Origin: CAVSRC01 sp963798195
GTDB lineage: Bacteria; Pseudomonadota; Alphaproteobacteria; Rhizobiales; Kaistiaceae
Assembly: GCA_963798195.1 (NCBI GenBank)
Contig: CAWCSF010000004.1
Location: forward strand, 186,001-250,000
DNA length: 64,000 bases
Reading direction: 5' to 3'
In this document: positions 9,078 through 17,140 of the stretch, piece by piece
Layout of the letters: each line of letters starts with the position of its first letter
How positions within the stretch are numbered: position 1 is the stretch's first letter
Program-made: the position numbers and the translations under genes
The notes under the pieces: generated by a model
What the model saw: the letters and a program-made list of their open reading frames with translations, nothing else
What the model was told of the DNA's origin: nothing
Databases searched by the model: none

Positions 9078-9563
9078 CTAGCGCTGTGATGCGGTATCGG
9101 TGAGGGACCTCGCCGCCTGTATTTGCGAATTTGTCGAGTCGAAAGCACTGGCGCTGTCGCCGAGGGACAGGACCGGCGCGCAGTCGGGTGTGCACGAGAA
9201 CGTTTGCCGCAGCGCGCGCCGATAGACCGTCACGACCTGGTCGTTCGAAGGCTCGACCGTCACGACTTCGTCCGCGATGGACTGGCCACTGTCGTCGAGC
9301 ACGATCAGGTTGGTCGTGCCGTAGCTGTGGCCAGTGATGACCAGGGTCTGGCTATCCTGGATCGTTGCATCGGCGATCGCGGGATTGCCGACGATGACGA
9401 CGCTGGCCGGCCGTGAGATATGAAGCACCTTGGCGCGGTCGACGATCACGGAGATCGGGTCGGCAGCTGCGGATTGGGATGTCACTACGACCAATGCGGC
9501 GAGTCCGGCGATGCTCAGCGGCACAATGTGCCGGGCTGGCGATCCGGTGAAAGACGGGAACAT
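9078..9563 (-). CDS. free-standing secretin N-domain (pilus assembly N-terminal domain) protein
   Basis: This 161-residue exported protein has a signal segment (HIVPLSIAGLAALVVVTSQSAAA) and then one domain with VDRAKVLHISRPASVVIVGN, ADATIQDSQTLVITGHSYG and TNLIVLDDSG. The order matches the N-terminal domain of the secretin CpaC (VGLNKSIVIDLPRDARDILVSNP and so on, at 12.1 kb), but no secretin domain follows. ATG 9563 has GGAGG five bases upstream; the longer frame to 9596 lacks a site. It probably works in the periplasm with the CpaC channel, perhaps as an adaptor or stabiliser, which is inference. Confidence 0.75.
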   Translation of the reverse strand: MFPSFTGSPARHIVPLSIAGLAALVVVTSQSAAADPISVIVDRAKVLHISRPASVVIVGNPAIADATIQDSQTLVITGHSYGTTNLIVLDDSGQSIADEVVTVEPSNDQVVTVYRRALRQTFSCTPDCAPVLSLGDSASAFDSTNSQIQAARSLTDTASQR

Positions 9564-9789
9564 GGGACCTCCGCAGGGGTTCGCGATTGGAGGCAAGCCT
9601 AGGTCCGCATGGTGAACGAAGGCTTAAGGCCGGTTCCCGCTGGCGGAAGAAGGATGGCCGTGCATGCTCCAGTACATCGCGCGGATTTGCAGTGCATAGT
9701 GAAGGATTGCCTACCAGAAAATCGAGTTACTTTTGATAAACCATGGACCACCAGCCAATATATCGCGGAAATACAAGCAATTCAGATTA

Positions 9790-9804
9790 TTAACTTTTTG
9801 TTAT
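9790..9804 (+). promoter_or_regulatory. CtrA-like binding site upstream of flp
   Basis: The bases TTAA at 9790-9793, seven spacer bases and TTAT at 9801-9804 match seven of the eight fixed positions of the CtrA consensus TTAA-N7-TTAA. The site overlaps the predicted -35 hexamer of the flp promoter. CtrA controls pilA in Caulobacter, so regulation of this locus by the cell-cycle regulator is plausible but not shown. Confidence 0.5.
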
Positions 9805-9826
9805 GCTTACTCATTAGTAATATAGT
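9798..9826 (+). promoter_or_regulatory. predicted promoter of the first flp pilin gene
   Basis: TTGTTA (9798-9803) and TATAGT (9821-9826) are separated by exactly 17 bases, close to the housekeeping sigma-factor consensus. Transcription would begin near 9833 and leave a leader of about 120 bases before the flp ATG at 9953. The region is the most AT-rich in this part of the window. Confidence 0.5.
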
Positions 9827-9952
9827 CCCGGATTTACACGCCCTGCTGTTAACCGGCTTTCAGGATTTCATCCGTAATGTCCGCCTCGGTCATGTCGCCG
9901 GCTATGCCGTGCACAGCCAGTGAATTTGAAACCTGATCTAGGAGTTCCAGCC

Positions 9953-10117
9953 ATGAAGTCTCTTCTTACTCGCTTCGCCAACGACGAGTCCGGCGCGACC
10001 GCCGTTGAGTACGGCCTCATTGCCACGCTGATTGGCGTTGCCATCATCGCCGGCGCCACCGCCCTGGGCAGCAAGTTGAACTCGACGTTCAACACGCTCT
10101 CCACCAAGATGGGCTAA
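9953..10117 (+). CDS. Flp-type major pilin (first copy)
   Basis: A 54-residue Flp prepilin: a short leader with positive charge (MKSLLTRFANDESG), then the processed N terminus ATAVEYGLIATLIGVAII with the invariant Glu and Tyr of the Flp motif at mature positions 5 and 6, and a small polar tail. The prepilin peptidase CpaA encoded downstream should cut after Gly14. ATG 9953 follows TAGGAG. It is probably the major fibre subunit, because it has the better ribosome binding site and a strong predicted promoter. Confidence 0.93.
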   Translation: MKSLLTRFANDESGATAVEYGLIATLIGVAIIAGATALGSKLNSTFNTLSTKMG

Positions 10118-10118
10118 G

Positions 10119-10140
10119 CGTCGGCTAATATAGTCCGACG
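10119..10140 (+). terminator. hairpin between the two flp genes, possible attenuator
   Basis: CGTCGG (10119-10124) and CCGACG (10135-10140) can form a perfect six-pair stem, and CTA/TAG inside the loop could lengthen it with one bulged base. It begins two bases after the first flp stop. No clear U-run follows, so it may act as an attenuator or RNA-stabilising 3' structure that keeps the first pilin in excess over downstream genes. Confidence 0.4.
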
Positions 10141-10214
10141 TTCTTCAATGAATGCCCGCGCGGCGAAGTACGCCGCGCGGCCAATGTTCCCGGCCCGGCA
10201 CGCGGTACGATCAC

Positions 10215-10385
10215 ATGCGCGATCTTCTTCGTCGTTTCGTCGCAGATCAGTCCGGCGCCACGGCGATCGAGTACGCGCTGATAGGTACTCTGGTCAGTGC
10301 TGCAATCATCGGCGGGGCAGTGGCGTTGGGCAGCAAGCTGAACGTTATGTACACCGCCGTTGCAGACAAGGTGCCGGCGACCTGA
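10215..10385 (+). CDS. Flp-type pilin (second copy)
   Basis: A 56-residue prepilin with leader MRDLLRRFVADQSG and mature start ATAIEYALIGTLVSAAIIGG, again with the Glu-Tyr pair at mature positions 5-6. It is clearly paralogous to the first flp gene 98 bases upstream; both share GATA(V/I)EY and ALGSKLN. The chosen ATG 10215 gives the normal leader length but has no obvious Shine-Dalgarno sequence, so expression is probably lower. An upstream in-frame ATG at 10152 would add 21 atypical residues. It could be a minor or conditionally used pilin. Confidence 0.85.
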   Translation: MRDLLRRFVADQSGATAIEYALIGTLVSAAIIGGAVALGSKLNVMYTAVADKVPAT

Positions 10386-10470
10386 CGCTGCTTGACATTT
10401 ACCGGCGCGGATAAAGGCCCCCTTAATCATCGCCGCCCTAGCGTTCTGGCGACATTGAGCGGAGCCATCC

Positions 10471-10986
10471 ATGGTAGCCAGCCTCGTCCACTACATTCTC
10501 TTTGCAGCGTTTCCGCTGGGCATGGCCTATGCCGCTGCGTCGGACCTGCTGACAATGACGATCTCCAATCGGCTGACCATTGCCCTGGTCGCCGGATTCG
10601 TCGTCCTGTCGCCGCTCACCGGCATGGATCTCCAGACCTTTGGACTGCATTGGGCGGCGGGCGGCATTGTGCTGGCAGTCGCCTTCTTCTGCTTTGCCAT
10701 GCGCTGGATCGGCGGCGGCGATGCCAAGCTCGCTGCTGCGGTCGCGCTCTGGTTGGGCTGGGAAAATTCAGTGGAGTTCATCGGGCTCGCGTCGATCTTC
10801 GGCGGCGCGTTGACTGTTCTGATTCTGAGCTTCCGGGCGTCGGTGCTGCCCGCCTACATCATTCGTCAGCCGTGGATCGCGCGGCTGCACGATGAATCGG
10901 CGGGCGTGCCATATGGGGTCGCGCTGGCCGCCGCCGCTCTCGTCACCTATCCGCACACGATCTGGATGCTGGTGGCGGTGAGTTAG
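10471..10986 (+). CDS. cpaA: Tad-type prepilin peptidase (A24 family)
   Basis: A 171-residue integral membrane aspartic protease that removes the leader from Flp and TadE-type prepilins. Both active-site aspartates are visible: Asp25 in AAASDLLTMTISN and Asp84 in the family motif GGGDAK. As in other CpaA/TadV proteins, the N-terminal methylase domain of classical PilD is absent. Several hydrophobic helices span the chain. ATG 10471 follows GCGGAG. It lies between the pilin genes and cpaB, the usual place in cpa operons. Confidence 0.92.
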   Translation: MVASLVHYILFAAFPLGMAYAAASDLLTMTISNRLTIALVAGFVVLSPLTGMDLQTFGLHWAAGGIVLAVAFFCFAMRWIGGGDAKLAAAVALWLGWENSVEFIGLASIFGGALTVLILSFRASVLPAYIIRQPWIARLHDESAGVPYGVALAAAALVTYPHTIWMLVAVS

Positions 10987-11099
10987 GACGACTTCGCGCA
11001 TACCGCGTCGTACTTGTCTTCGGCCGCGTTCATCTGTGAGCGCGATGCCGGAGCCGTTGATCTCGTAGGCTTTCGTTAATCAAGAGTTCTTACCTCTGG

Positions 11100-11107
11100 T
11101 TAACCAT
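11100..11107 (+). promoter_or_regulatory. CtrA half-site-like motif upstream of cpaB
   Basis: TTAACCAT lies at 11100-11107, 69 bases before the cpaB ATG, inside a 189-base gap between cpaA and cpaB. This octamer is known from Caulobacter as an alternative CtrA recognition motif. Another TTAA occurs at 11076-11079. The gap suggests that cpaB-tadC has its own promoter, although no convincing -35/-10 pair was picked out. Confidence 0.4.
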
Positions 11108-11175
11108 AAGTACACGATTGCCGGGCGAAACTGCCGGCAGTTGGTCGAGATCGGCCTTCGCTGAGGTTGCGTAAG

Positions 11176-12012
11176 ATGAAGCTCTCGCGTGTCGCTGTTT
11201 TAGGGGTCGCTCTCGTGGCCGGCCTCATCGCTGCCGTGCTGGCGCTCAACTTGACTGCGCCGACCGAAGTCGTGACCGCGCCGGTCGAGGAAATAAAGGT
11301 CAACTCCGTGCCGGTCCTGGTCGCATCGCGCGACGTGCCGACCGGAACGACGCTGAACGCCAGCTCCGTGACGTGGCGCGATTGGCCGAAAGACAGCATC
11401 TCGCCGCGGTTTATCACCCGCGATTCGAGCAGCGATCCGATGGCGGACGTCGTCGGCGCCATCGCCCGCGCCACGTTTTACGAAGGCGAACCGATCAACG
11501 AGGCCAAACTGATTCGCTCGGATCGCGGCTTCATGTCGGCGATCCTGCCCGAAGGCAAGCGCGCCGTGGCGATCCGCATTGGGGCCGATACCAGTGCCGG
11601 TGGTTTTATTCTGCCCAACGACCACGTGGACGTCATCATGACGCGTCGCGTCGATCCGAGCTCCAGCGCAACTGGAAGCGAATACGTCACCGAGACGATC
11701 CTCAACAACGTCCGTGTGCTCGCCATCGACCAGACCATCGAGAAGGTCGCGTCCGCCGACAATGAAAACAACGATACCGTCATCGGCCAGACCGCCACCC
11801 TCGAACTGACGCCGCAGCAGGCGCAGATCATCACGGTAGCGCAGCAGATGAGCGACCGCCTCGCGCTCGCGCTGCGGAGCGTCACAGATTCCAATCATAC
11901 GCCGGGCGATACCGCCGCCGACGCGGCGCATCTGATCGGCGGCACCAAGGGCAAAGGCGCCGTCACGGTCATTCGCGGTGGCGTTTCCCAGCAGGTGATG
12001 GGCCTCAAATAG
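11176..12012 (+). CDS. cpaB: Flp pilus assembly protein CpaB/RcpC
   Basis: A 278-residue protein with one N-terminal transmembrane segment (SRVAVLGVALVAGLIAAVLAL) and a SAF-type domain beginning VPVLVASRDVPTGTTLNASSV, then the RcpC/CpaB periplasmic domain (RAVAIRIGADTSAGGFILPN, HVDVIMTRR). CpaB is thought to gate or stabilise the secretin channel, possibly through peptidoglycan binding. ATG 11176 has GAGG at nine bases; an in-frame TTG at 11167 is less likely. It is followed two bases later by cpaC. Confidence 0.92.
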   Translation: MKLSRVAVLGVALVAGLIAAVLALNLTAPTEVVTAPVEEIKVNSVPVLVASRDVPTGTTLNASSVTWRDWPKDSISPRFITRDSSSDPMADVVGAIARATFYEGEPINEAKLIRSDRGFMSAILPEGKRAVAIRIGADTSAGGFILPNDHVDVIMTRRVDPSSSATGSEYVTETILNNVRVLAIDQTIEKVASADNENNDTVIGQTATLELTPQQAQIITVAQQMSDRLALALRSVTDSNHTPGDTAADAAHLIGGTKGKGAVTVIRGGVSQQVMGLK

Positions 12013-12014
12013 TC

Positions 12015-13553
12015 ATGGCGCGACCGGCGAACAATCAGGGGACTGCGAAGATGGTGCGGGATTTTCTTCGTAAGGCAGCGATCGGCGCTGCTGCGCTGCT
12101 CGCGCTCGCGGCCGTCGATGTCTCTTTCTCGGCGGTCTCGGCGCAGCCGTTGACGCTGGACAACTCGGCCAATCGCACCGTCAAGGTTGGCCTTAACAAG
12201 TCGATCGTCATCGACCTGCCGCGCGACGCGCGAGACATCCTGGTCTCGAACCCGGTCATTGCCGACGCGGTCATTCGCACGCCGCGACGCATCTACGTCA
12301 CAGGCATTGCGATCGGGTCATCGAACGTCATCGTCTTCGATCGCGCCGGTCAGCAGATCGTCTCGCTCGAACTCGAGGTGGAACGCGACACCTCGACGCT
12401 CTCCACGATGCTCCGGCGTTTGATCCCCGGATCGGACATCAACGTGGAGATCATCACTGACAACATCGTGCTCTCCGGCGCGGTGCGCAACGCTGCCGAT
12501 TCGCGGCGCGCGCAGGATATCGCCAACATCTTTGCCAACGGCGGCGCCCAGGCCCAGCCCGCTGGCGGCGGCGGCGGCAGCAGCGGCGGTGGAGCAGCCG
12601 CCGGCGGTACGACTATTTCGCTGAGCACCGGCCCGCAGGCGACGCCGACGAGCTCGGTAGTGAACCTGCTCAATATCGAGGGCGAGGACCAGGTCCACGT
12701 CAAGGTAACGGTTGCCGAGATCCAGCGGAATATCGCCAAGCAGCTGGGCATTGAAATGTCCGGCACCTTCGATGTTGGCGAGTTCGCCGCCAAGGTGGTG
12801 ACCGGCAATCCTTTCGCCATTGCCAACAAGAGCCTGTCCGACAACGCGCTGACTGGCGGTTGGTCCAAGAGCGACAGCAACAATCTCGCCGTGACTCTCC
12901 GCGCTCTCGAGCAGACCGGAACGATCAAGACGCTGGCGGAGCCGACGCTGACGGCCATCTCCGGCGAAACGGCATCCTTCCTTGCTGGCGGTGAATTCCC
13001 CGTGCCGACAGGGCGCGATCAGAACGGCAATATCACGATCGAGTTCAAGCCGTTCGGTGTCGCCCTCGGTTTCACGCCGGTCGTGCTCTCGGAAGGCCGC
13101 ATCAGTCTGCGCGTGAAGACCGAGGTGTCTGAGGTCTCGAACGAGGTCACAGTGTCTTTCGGCGACATCAGTATTCCCGGCCTCAAGGTGCGTCGCGCCG
13201 AAAGCACGTTGGAATTGCCCTCCGGCGGTTCGATGGTCCTTGGCGGCCTGCTCCAGGACAGCGTGCGCCAGTCGATCGGCAAGCTGCCGGGCCTCGGCGA
13301 CCTTCCGGTTCTCGGCCCGCTGTTCCGCAGCCGGGATTTCCAGCGCAACGAGTCGGAGTTGGTCATCATCGTCACGCCCTATCTGGTCAAGCCAGTCGCG
13401 CGTTCGGCGCTCGCCACGCCGGACCAGGGATACGTGACGTCCAGCGACGCAAACGCGAATTTCCTTGGCGACCTCAACCGGGTGTACGGCACGCAGGGCA
13501 ACCGGGCGCCGGCGGGTACATACCAGGGCAATTACGGTTTCATCATCGAGTGA
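12015..13553 (+). CDS. cpaC: Flp pilus outer-membrane secretin CpaC/RcpA
   Basis: A 512-residue secretin forming the outer-membrane channel for the pilus. It has a signal segment ending near residue 44 (SAVSAQPLTLD), an N-terminal pilus domain (VGLNKSIVIDLPRDARDILV), a BON-like/N-domain, a Gly-rich flexible linker near residues 182-197, and the secretin core with VPTGRDQNGNITIEFKPFGV and LPGLGDLPVLGPLFRSRDF (the C-terminal secretin signature). The N-terminal domain is duplicated as a separate gene at 9.1-9.6 kb. The ATG at 12015 is nearly adjacent to the cpaB stop. Confidence 0.94.
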   Translation: MARPANNQGTAKMVRDFLRKAAIGAAALLALAAVDVSFSAVSAQPLTLDNSANRTVKVGLNKSIVIDLPRDARDILVSNPVIADAVIRTPRRIYVTGIAIGSSNVIVFDRAGQQIVSLELEVERDTSTLSTMLRRLIPGSDINVEIITDNIVLSGAVRNAADSRRAQDIANIFANGGAQAQPAGGGGGSSGGGAAAGGTTISLSTGPQATPTSSVVNLLNIEGEDQVHVKVTVAEIQRNIAKQLGIEMSGTFDVGEFAAKVVTGNPFAIANKSLSDNALTGGWSKSDSNNLAVTLRALEQTGTIKTLAEPTLTAISGETASFLAGGEFPVPTGRDQNGNITIEFKPFGVALGFTPVVLSEGRISLRVKTEVSEVSNEVTVSFGDISIPGLKVRRAESTLELPSGGSMVLGGLLQDSVRQSIGKLPGLGDLPVLGPLFRSRDFQRNESELVIIVTPYLVKPVARSALATPDQGYVTSSDANANFLGDLNRVYGTQGNRAPAGTYQGNYGFIIE

Positions 13554-13584
13554 GCGCCGGCAGGCAGCAACGGAGCCTTACGTC

Positions 13585-14322
13585 ATGACTACCGCGTCGT
13601 TCATATCAACTAGCCGCAGGCTGCGCGCAGCGTCTCTGGCCGCGGCCTCGGCGGGCGCCATTCTCGTCGCGCTTGCCGGCTGTAGCAGTTCGGCGCAGCA
13701 GCTCAAGACTGGCGGCATTCCCGACGACTACCGCCACAATCATCCCATCGCCGTAGAGGAGATGATTGAATCGATGGATATCCCGGTCGGGCAGGACACG
13801 GCCCGGCTCACGCGCGCCACCGCGTCTACCGTCGCCGGCTTCGGGCAGAAATTCGCAGCCAGCGGATCGTCGCTCATCGCGGTCGTCGCGCCTTCCGGCT
13901 CGCCCAATCAGGTTGCCGCCGCCGGCATTGCGGTCCAGATCGAGGATGTGCTCCGCGTCTCGGGTGTCAACCCGCGCGCCATCGAATACCGCGTCTATCG
14001 CGCGGGTCCAGAGGAGCGTAACGCGCCCATCCGCATCGCCTACAACCGCATCGTCGCGCACACCGCGCCCTGTGGCCCTTGGCCTGACCAACTCGGCGAG
14101 AATGGCGAAAACCGCAACTACTTCGAGTTCGGCTGCTCCAGCCAGCAGAACCTGGCGGCCATGGTCGCGAGCCCGCTCGACCTTCTCTATCCACGCGGCA
14201 TGACGCCCGCGGATGCCACGCGCCGTGCCAACGTTCTCGAAAAGTACCGCAGCGGCGCACCCTTCACCTCGGATCTCTCCCGTGAAAAAGGTGGCAGCGT
14301 CGCACAGGGGGTAGGCAACTAA
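13585..14322 (+). CDS. cpaD: Flp pilus assembly lipoprotein CpaD
   Basis: A 245-residue lipoprotein. The signal peptide ends in the lipobox LAGC (Cys near residue 33), followed by GGIPDDYRHNHPIAVEEM, which is typical of CpaD. The C-terminal half holds the conserved CGPWPDQLGENGENRNYFEFGCSSQQNLAAMVASPLDLL block. CpaD sits at the outer membrane and is probably a pilotin-like partner of the CpaC secretin. ATG 13585 follows CGGAG; the stop overlaps the cpaE start by one base (TAATG), indicating coupling. Confidence 0.93.
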   Translation: MTTASFISTSRRLRAASLAAASAGAILVALAGCSSSAQQLKTGGIPDDYRHNHPIAVEEMIESMDIPVGQDTARLTRATASTVAGFGQKFAASGSSLIAVVAPSGSPNQVAAAGIAVQIEDVLRVSGVNPRAIEYRVYRAGPEERNAPIRIAYNRIVAHTAPCGPWPDQLGENGENRNYFEFGCSSQQNLAAMVASPLDLLYPRGMTPADATRRANVLEKYRSGAPFTSDLSREKGGSVAQGVGN

Positions 14323-15602
14323 TGAGCGATCTTGCTCTTCAGGCGCCGGAGCCGACACCCGGGCAGGAGCCTGCCCGGGCAACCGTCGATGTCCGGCCCG
14401 TCCCGCGCATTTCAATCCAGGCGTTCTGCGAGTCGCCCGACGTCGCGGCGCGCATCGAAGCGGCCGCGGGCGACCGGCGGATGGCGCGTGCGCACGTCAA
14501 GGTCCACACCGGCGGTATCCTTGCTGCCGTCGAATTCTACCAGGCCGCCGCGACGCCGAACTTGATCATCGTGGAGACCAAGCTGCCACGGGATCGCCTC
14601 GAGGCCGAGCTCGAAAATCTCGCCTCGGTCTGCGATCCCGGCACCAAGGTCGTCGTCATCGGCCACGCCAATGACGTCGAGCTGTACCGCAGCCTGATCC
14701 ACAAAGGCATCAGTGAATATCTGGTGGCGCCCGTCGACATGATCGGCGTCATCCGCACCATCGCCGACCTTTACGTCGACCGCTCGACCCAGCCGCTGGG
14801 CCGCACCATCGCTTTCATCGGCGGCAAGGGTGGCGTCGGCTCGTCCATGGTTGCGCACAACGTTGGCTGGGCCATCGCGCGCGCTTTTCAGAGCGATGTT
14901 GTCGTCGCCGATCTTGATCTCGCCTTCGGCACGGCCGGCCTCGATTTCAATCAGGACCCGACGCAGGGGATCGCCGAGGCGGTCAATTCGCCCGATCGCA
15001 TCGACGACAATTTCTTCGATCGTCTGCTTGCCAAGTGCTCCGATCATCTGTCGCTGCTCGCGGCGCCTGCTACGCTGGATCGTACCTACGATTTTGGCGA
15101 GAACGCTTTCGAGCAGGTCATCGACATTGCTCAGGCCGGCGTGCCCGCTGTCGTGCTCGACCTGCCGCATTCCTGGACCGCATGGGCGCGCAAGACTCTG
15201 CTGGCCGCCGACGAGATAGTGATCACCGTCGAGCGTGATCTGGCGAACCTGCGGAACGCCAAGAATCTTGTCGACATGCTTCGTCAGGTTCGGCCCACCG
15301 ATGTGCCGCCGCGGCTGATAGTCAACAAGAGCGGCCTCGCCAAGCGCCCGGAGATCAAGATCGAGGATTTTTCGACCGCCCTGGCGCTCGAACCGACCGC
15401 TGTGATTCCCTTCGACGCGCTATTGTTCGGCACCGCAGCCAACAATGGCCAGATGATCGCCGAGGCCGATCCGAAGAGCCCCATCGCCGCGACCTTTGAA
15501 ACTATCGCCCGCACGGTTACCGGTCGCGTCGAAGTGCGCCGGCCGAAGGGCGGCGCACTGGCGCCTTTGCTTGCTCGCTTCCGCGGCAAGAAAAGCGCCT
15601 GA
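14322..15602 (+). CDS. cpaE: Flp pilus localisation ATPase CpaE/TadZ
   Basis: A 426-residue MinD/ParA-like protein. Residues about 30-150 form an atypical receiver-like domain; residues from 160 form a P-loop ATPase with the deviant Walker A motif KGGVGSS (169-175) and the DLDLAFGTAGLDFNQDP switch block. CpaE/TadZ places the Tad machine at a cell pole in Caulobacter and Aggregatibacter. The start ATG shares its A with the cpaD stop. No phosphoacceptor Asp is obvious at the expected receiver position, which agrees with the pseudo-receiver nature of the family. Confidence 0.92.
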   Translation: MSDLALQAPEPTPGQEPARATVDVRPVPRISIQAFCESPDVAARIEAAAGDRRMARAHVKVHTGGILAAVEFYQAAATPNLIIVETKLPRDRLEAELENLASVCDPGTKVVVIGHANDVELYRSLIHKGISEYLVAPVDMIGVIRTIADLYVDRSTQPLGRTIAFIGGKGGVGSSMVAHNVGWAIARAFQSDVVVADLDLAFGTAGLDFNQDPTQGIAEAVNSPDRIDDNFFDRLLAKCSDHLSLLAAPATLDRTYDFGENAFEQVIDIAQAGVPAVVLDLPHSWTAWARKTLLAADEIVITVERDLANLRNAKNLVDMLRQVRPTDVPPRLIVNKSGLAKRPEIKIEDFSTALALEPTAVIPFDALLFGTAANNGQMIAEADPKSPIAATFETIARTVTGRVEVRRPKGGALAPLLARFRGKKSA

Positions 15603-15616
15603 CGGAGCACTGATCG

Positions 15617-17140
15617 ATGTTCGGCAAGCGTGGCACCGAGGGTCCTGGCGAGCCGCCGGTCGCAAAAACGACGTCCGAGCCGTCTGCCGCCGACCCTGCG
15701 GCGCCGCGCGCTGCGGAGGCTTCGAAGGCGGACGCGCCGCAACCGAAGCCTGTCACCGCCGCCCCGCCACCGCCCGCACGCGCCGTTGTGCCGGAGCCAT
15801 CGCGCACCCGCGCCTCGACTGACGGCATCCGCCGCTCGGAGAATTTCTACGACATCAAGTCGACCGTCTTCGCGGCCCTGATCGATACCATTGACCTGTC
15901 GCAACTCGCCCGTCTCGATACCGAGTCGGCGCGCGAGGAAATCCGCGACATCGTCAACGACATCATTGCTCTCAAGAACATCGTGATGTCGATTGCCGAG
16001 CAGGAGGACCTGCTCGAGGACATCTGCAACGACGTTCTCGGTCTCGGTCCCCTGGAACCGCTGCTGGCGCGGGACGACATCTCCGACATCATGGTCAACG
16101 GCGCGTTCCGCACCTACATCGAAGTAGGCGGCAAGGTGCAGGAAACCAACGTCCGCTTTCGTGACAACTCGCAGCTGATGAACATCTGCCAGCGCATCGT
16201 CAGTCAGGTCGGTCGCCGGGTCGATGAGTCGAGCCCGATTTGCGATGCCCGCCTGCCCGACGGCAGCCGCGTCAACGTCATCGCACCGCCGCTGGCGATC
16301 GACGGGCCCACCCTCACCATCCGAAAGTTCAAGAAGGACAAGCTGACCCTCGATCAGCTCGTCAAGTTCGGCACCATCACACGCGACGGGGCGACGGTGC
16401 TGGAAATCATCGCGCGCAGCCGCTGCAACGTGCTGGTTTCCGGCGGCACGGGCTCCGGCAAGACGACACTTCTCAACTGCCTTACCGGCTTCATCGAGCA
16501 CGACGAGCGCATCATCACCGCCGAGGACGCCGCGGAGCTCCAGCTTCAGCAGCCCCATGTCGTCCGCCTGGAAACCCGCCCCCCCAACATCGAGGGCGAG
16601 GGCGAGATCACCATGCGCGATCTCGTCAGAAACTGCCTGCGCATGCGCCCCGAGCGCATCATCGTCGGCGAGGTGCGTGGACCGGAGGCGTTCGATCTCC
16701 TGCAGGCGATGAACACCGGCCATGACGGGTCGATGGGCACACTGCACGCCAACAGCCCGCGCGAAGCCATGTCGCGCCTTGAATTGATGATCACCATGGG
16801 CGGCTTCTCCCTTCCGTCAAAGACAATCCGCGAAATGATCGCGGGCTCGATCGACGTCATCGTTCAGGTCGAGCGTCTGCGTGATGGCACACGCCGCATT
16901 ACCCACATCACCGAAGTGGTCGGCACCGAAGGCGATGTCATCACTACGCAGGACGTCTTCGTGTTCGATATTACGGGCGAGGACCAGAATGGCCGCATCA
17001 TTGGCCATCATCGTTCGACCGGCATCGGCCGTCCGAAGTTCTGGGAGCGCGCTCGTTACTTCAACGAGGATGTCCGCTTGGCGAACGCCCTCGATTCCGC
17101 CAACGCCGAGGCGCCTGACATCATGATGCAGGGTCGCTGA
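15617..17140 (+). CDS. cpaF: Flp pilus secretion ATPase CpaF/TadA
   Basis: A 507-residue type II/IV secretion ATPase that powers pilus extension, and retraction in some systems. A Pro/Ala-rich N-terminal region (about 1-70) precedes the helical N-domain and the RecA-like core with Walker [10 protein letters not shown] (276-284), the Asp box ([11 protein letters not shown]), Walker B (RIIVGEVRG) and the His box ([10 protein letters not shown]). ATG 15617 follows a GGAG. The stop TGA overlaps the tadB ATG. The length agrees with alphaproteobacterial CpaF. Confidence 0.95.
   Translation: MFGKRGTEGPGEPPVAKTTSEPSAADPAAPRAAEASKADAPQPKPVTAAPPPPARAVVPEPSRTRASTDGIRRSENFYDIKSTVFAALIDTIDLSQLARLDTESAREEIRDIVNDIIALKNIVMSIAEQEDLLEDICNDVLGLGPLEPLLARDDISDIMVNGAFRTYIEVGGKVQETNVRFRDNSQLMNICQRIVSQVGRRVDESSPICDARLPDGSRVNVIAPPLAIDGPTLTIRKFKKDKLTLDQLVKFGTITRDGATVLEIIARSRCNVLVSGGTGSGKTTLLNCLTGFIEHDERIITAEDAAELQLQQPHVVRLETRPPNIEGEGEITMRDLVRNCLRMRPERIIVGEVRGPEAFDLLQAMNTGHDGSMGTLHANSPREAMSRLELMITMGGFSLPSKTIREMIAGSIDVIVQVERLRDGTRRITHITEVVGTEGDVITTQDVFVFDITGEDQNGRIIGHHRSTGIGRPKFWERARYFNEDVRLANALDSANAEAPDIMMQGR

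Larger units (their letters stand above)
9597..9952. other. non-coding spacer upstream of the flp pilin gene
   Basis: This 356-base stretch separates two divergent pilus transcription units and holds no convincing gene. Bases from about 9720 to 9840 are clearly AT-rich compared with the surroundings, as expected of a strong promoter region. It contains a predicted sigma-70-type promoter, a near-consensus CtrA box and a further TTAACC at 9849-9854. A 104-codon open frame crosses it, but it lacks a ribosome binding site and is not accepted. Confidence 0.7.

Noticed and set aside
9720..9840. AT-rich island considered as a mobile-element scar or attachment site
   Set aside because: No direct repeats, tRNA end, integrase or transposase nearby; a strong promoter explains the base composition.
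9609..9923. 104-codon frame in the spacer upstream of flp
   Set aside because: No ribosome binding site, covers the predicted promoter and CtrA box, and shows no domain.
15284..16747. 487-codon minus-strand frame opposite cpaE and cpaF
   Set aside because: Opposite two strongly conserved pilus ATPase genes, with no motif of its own.
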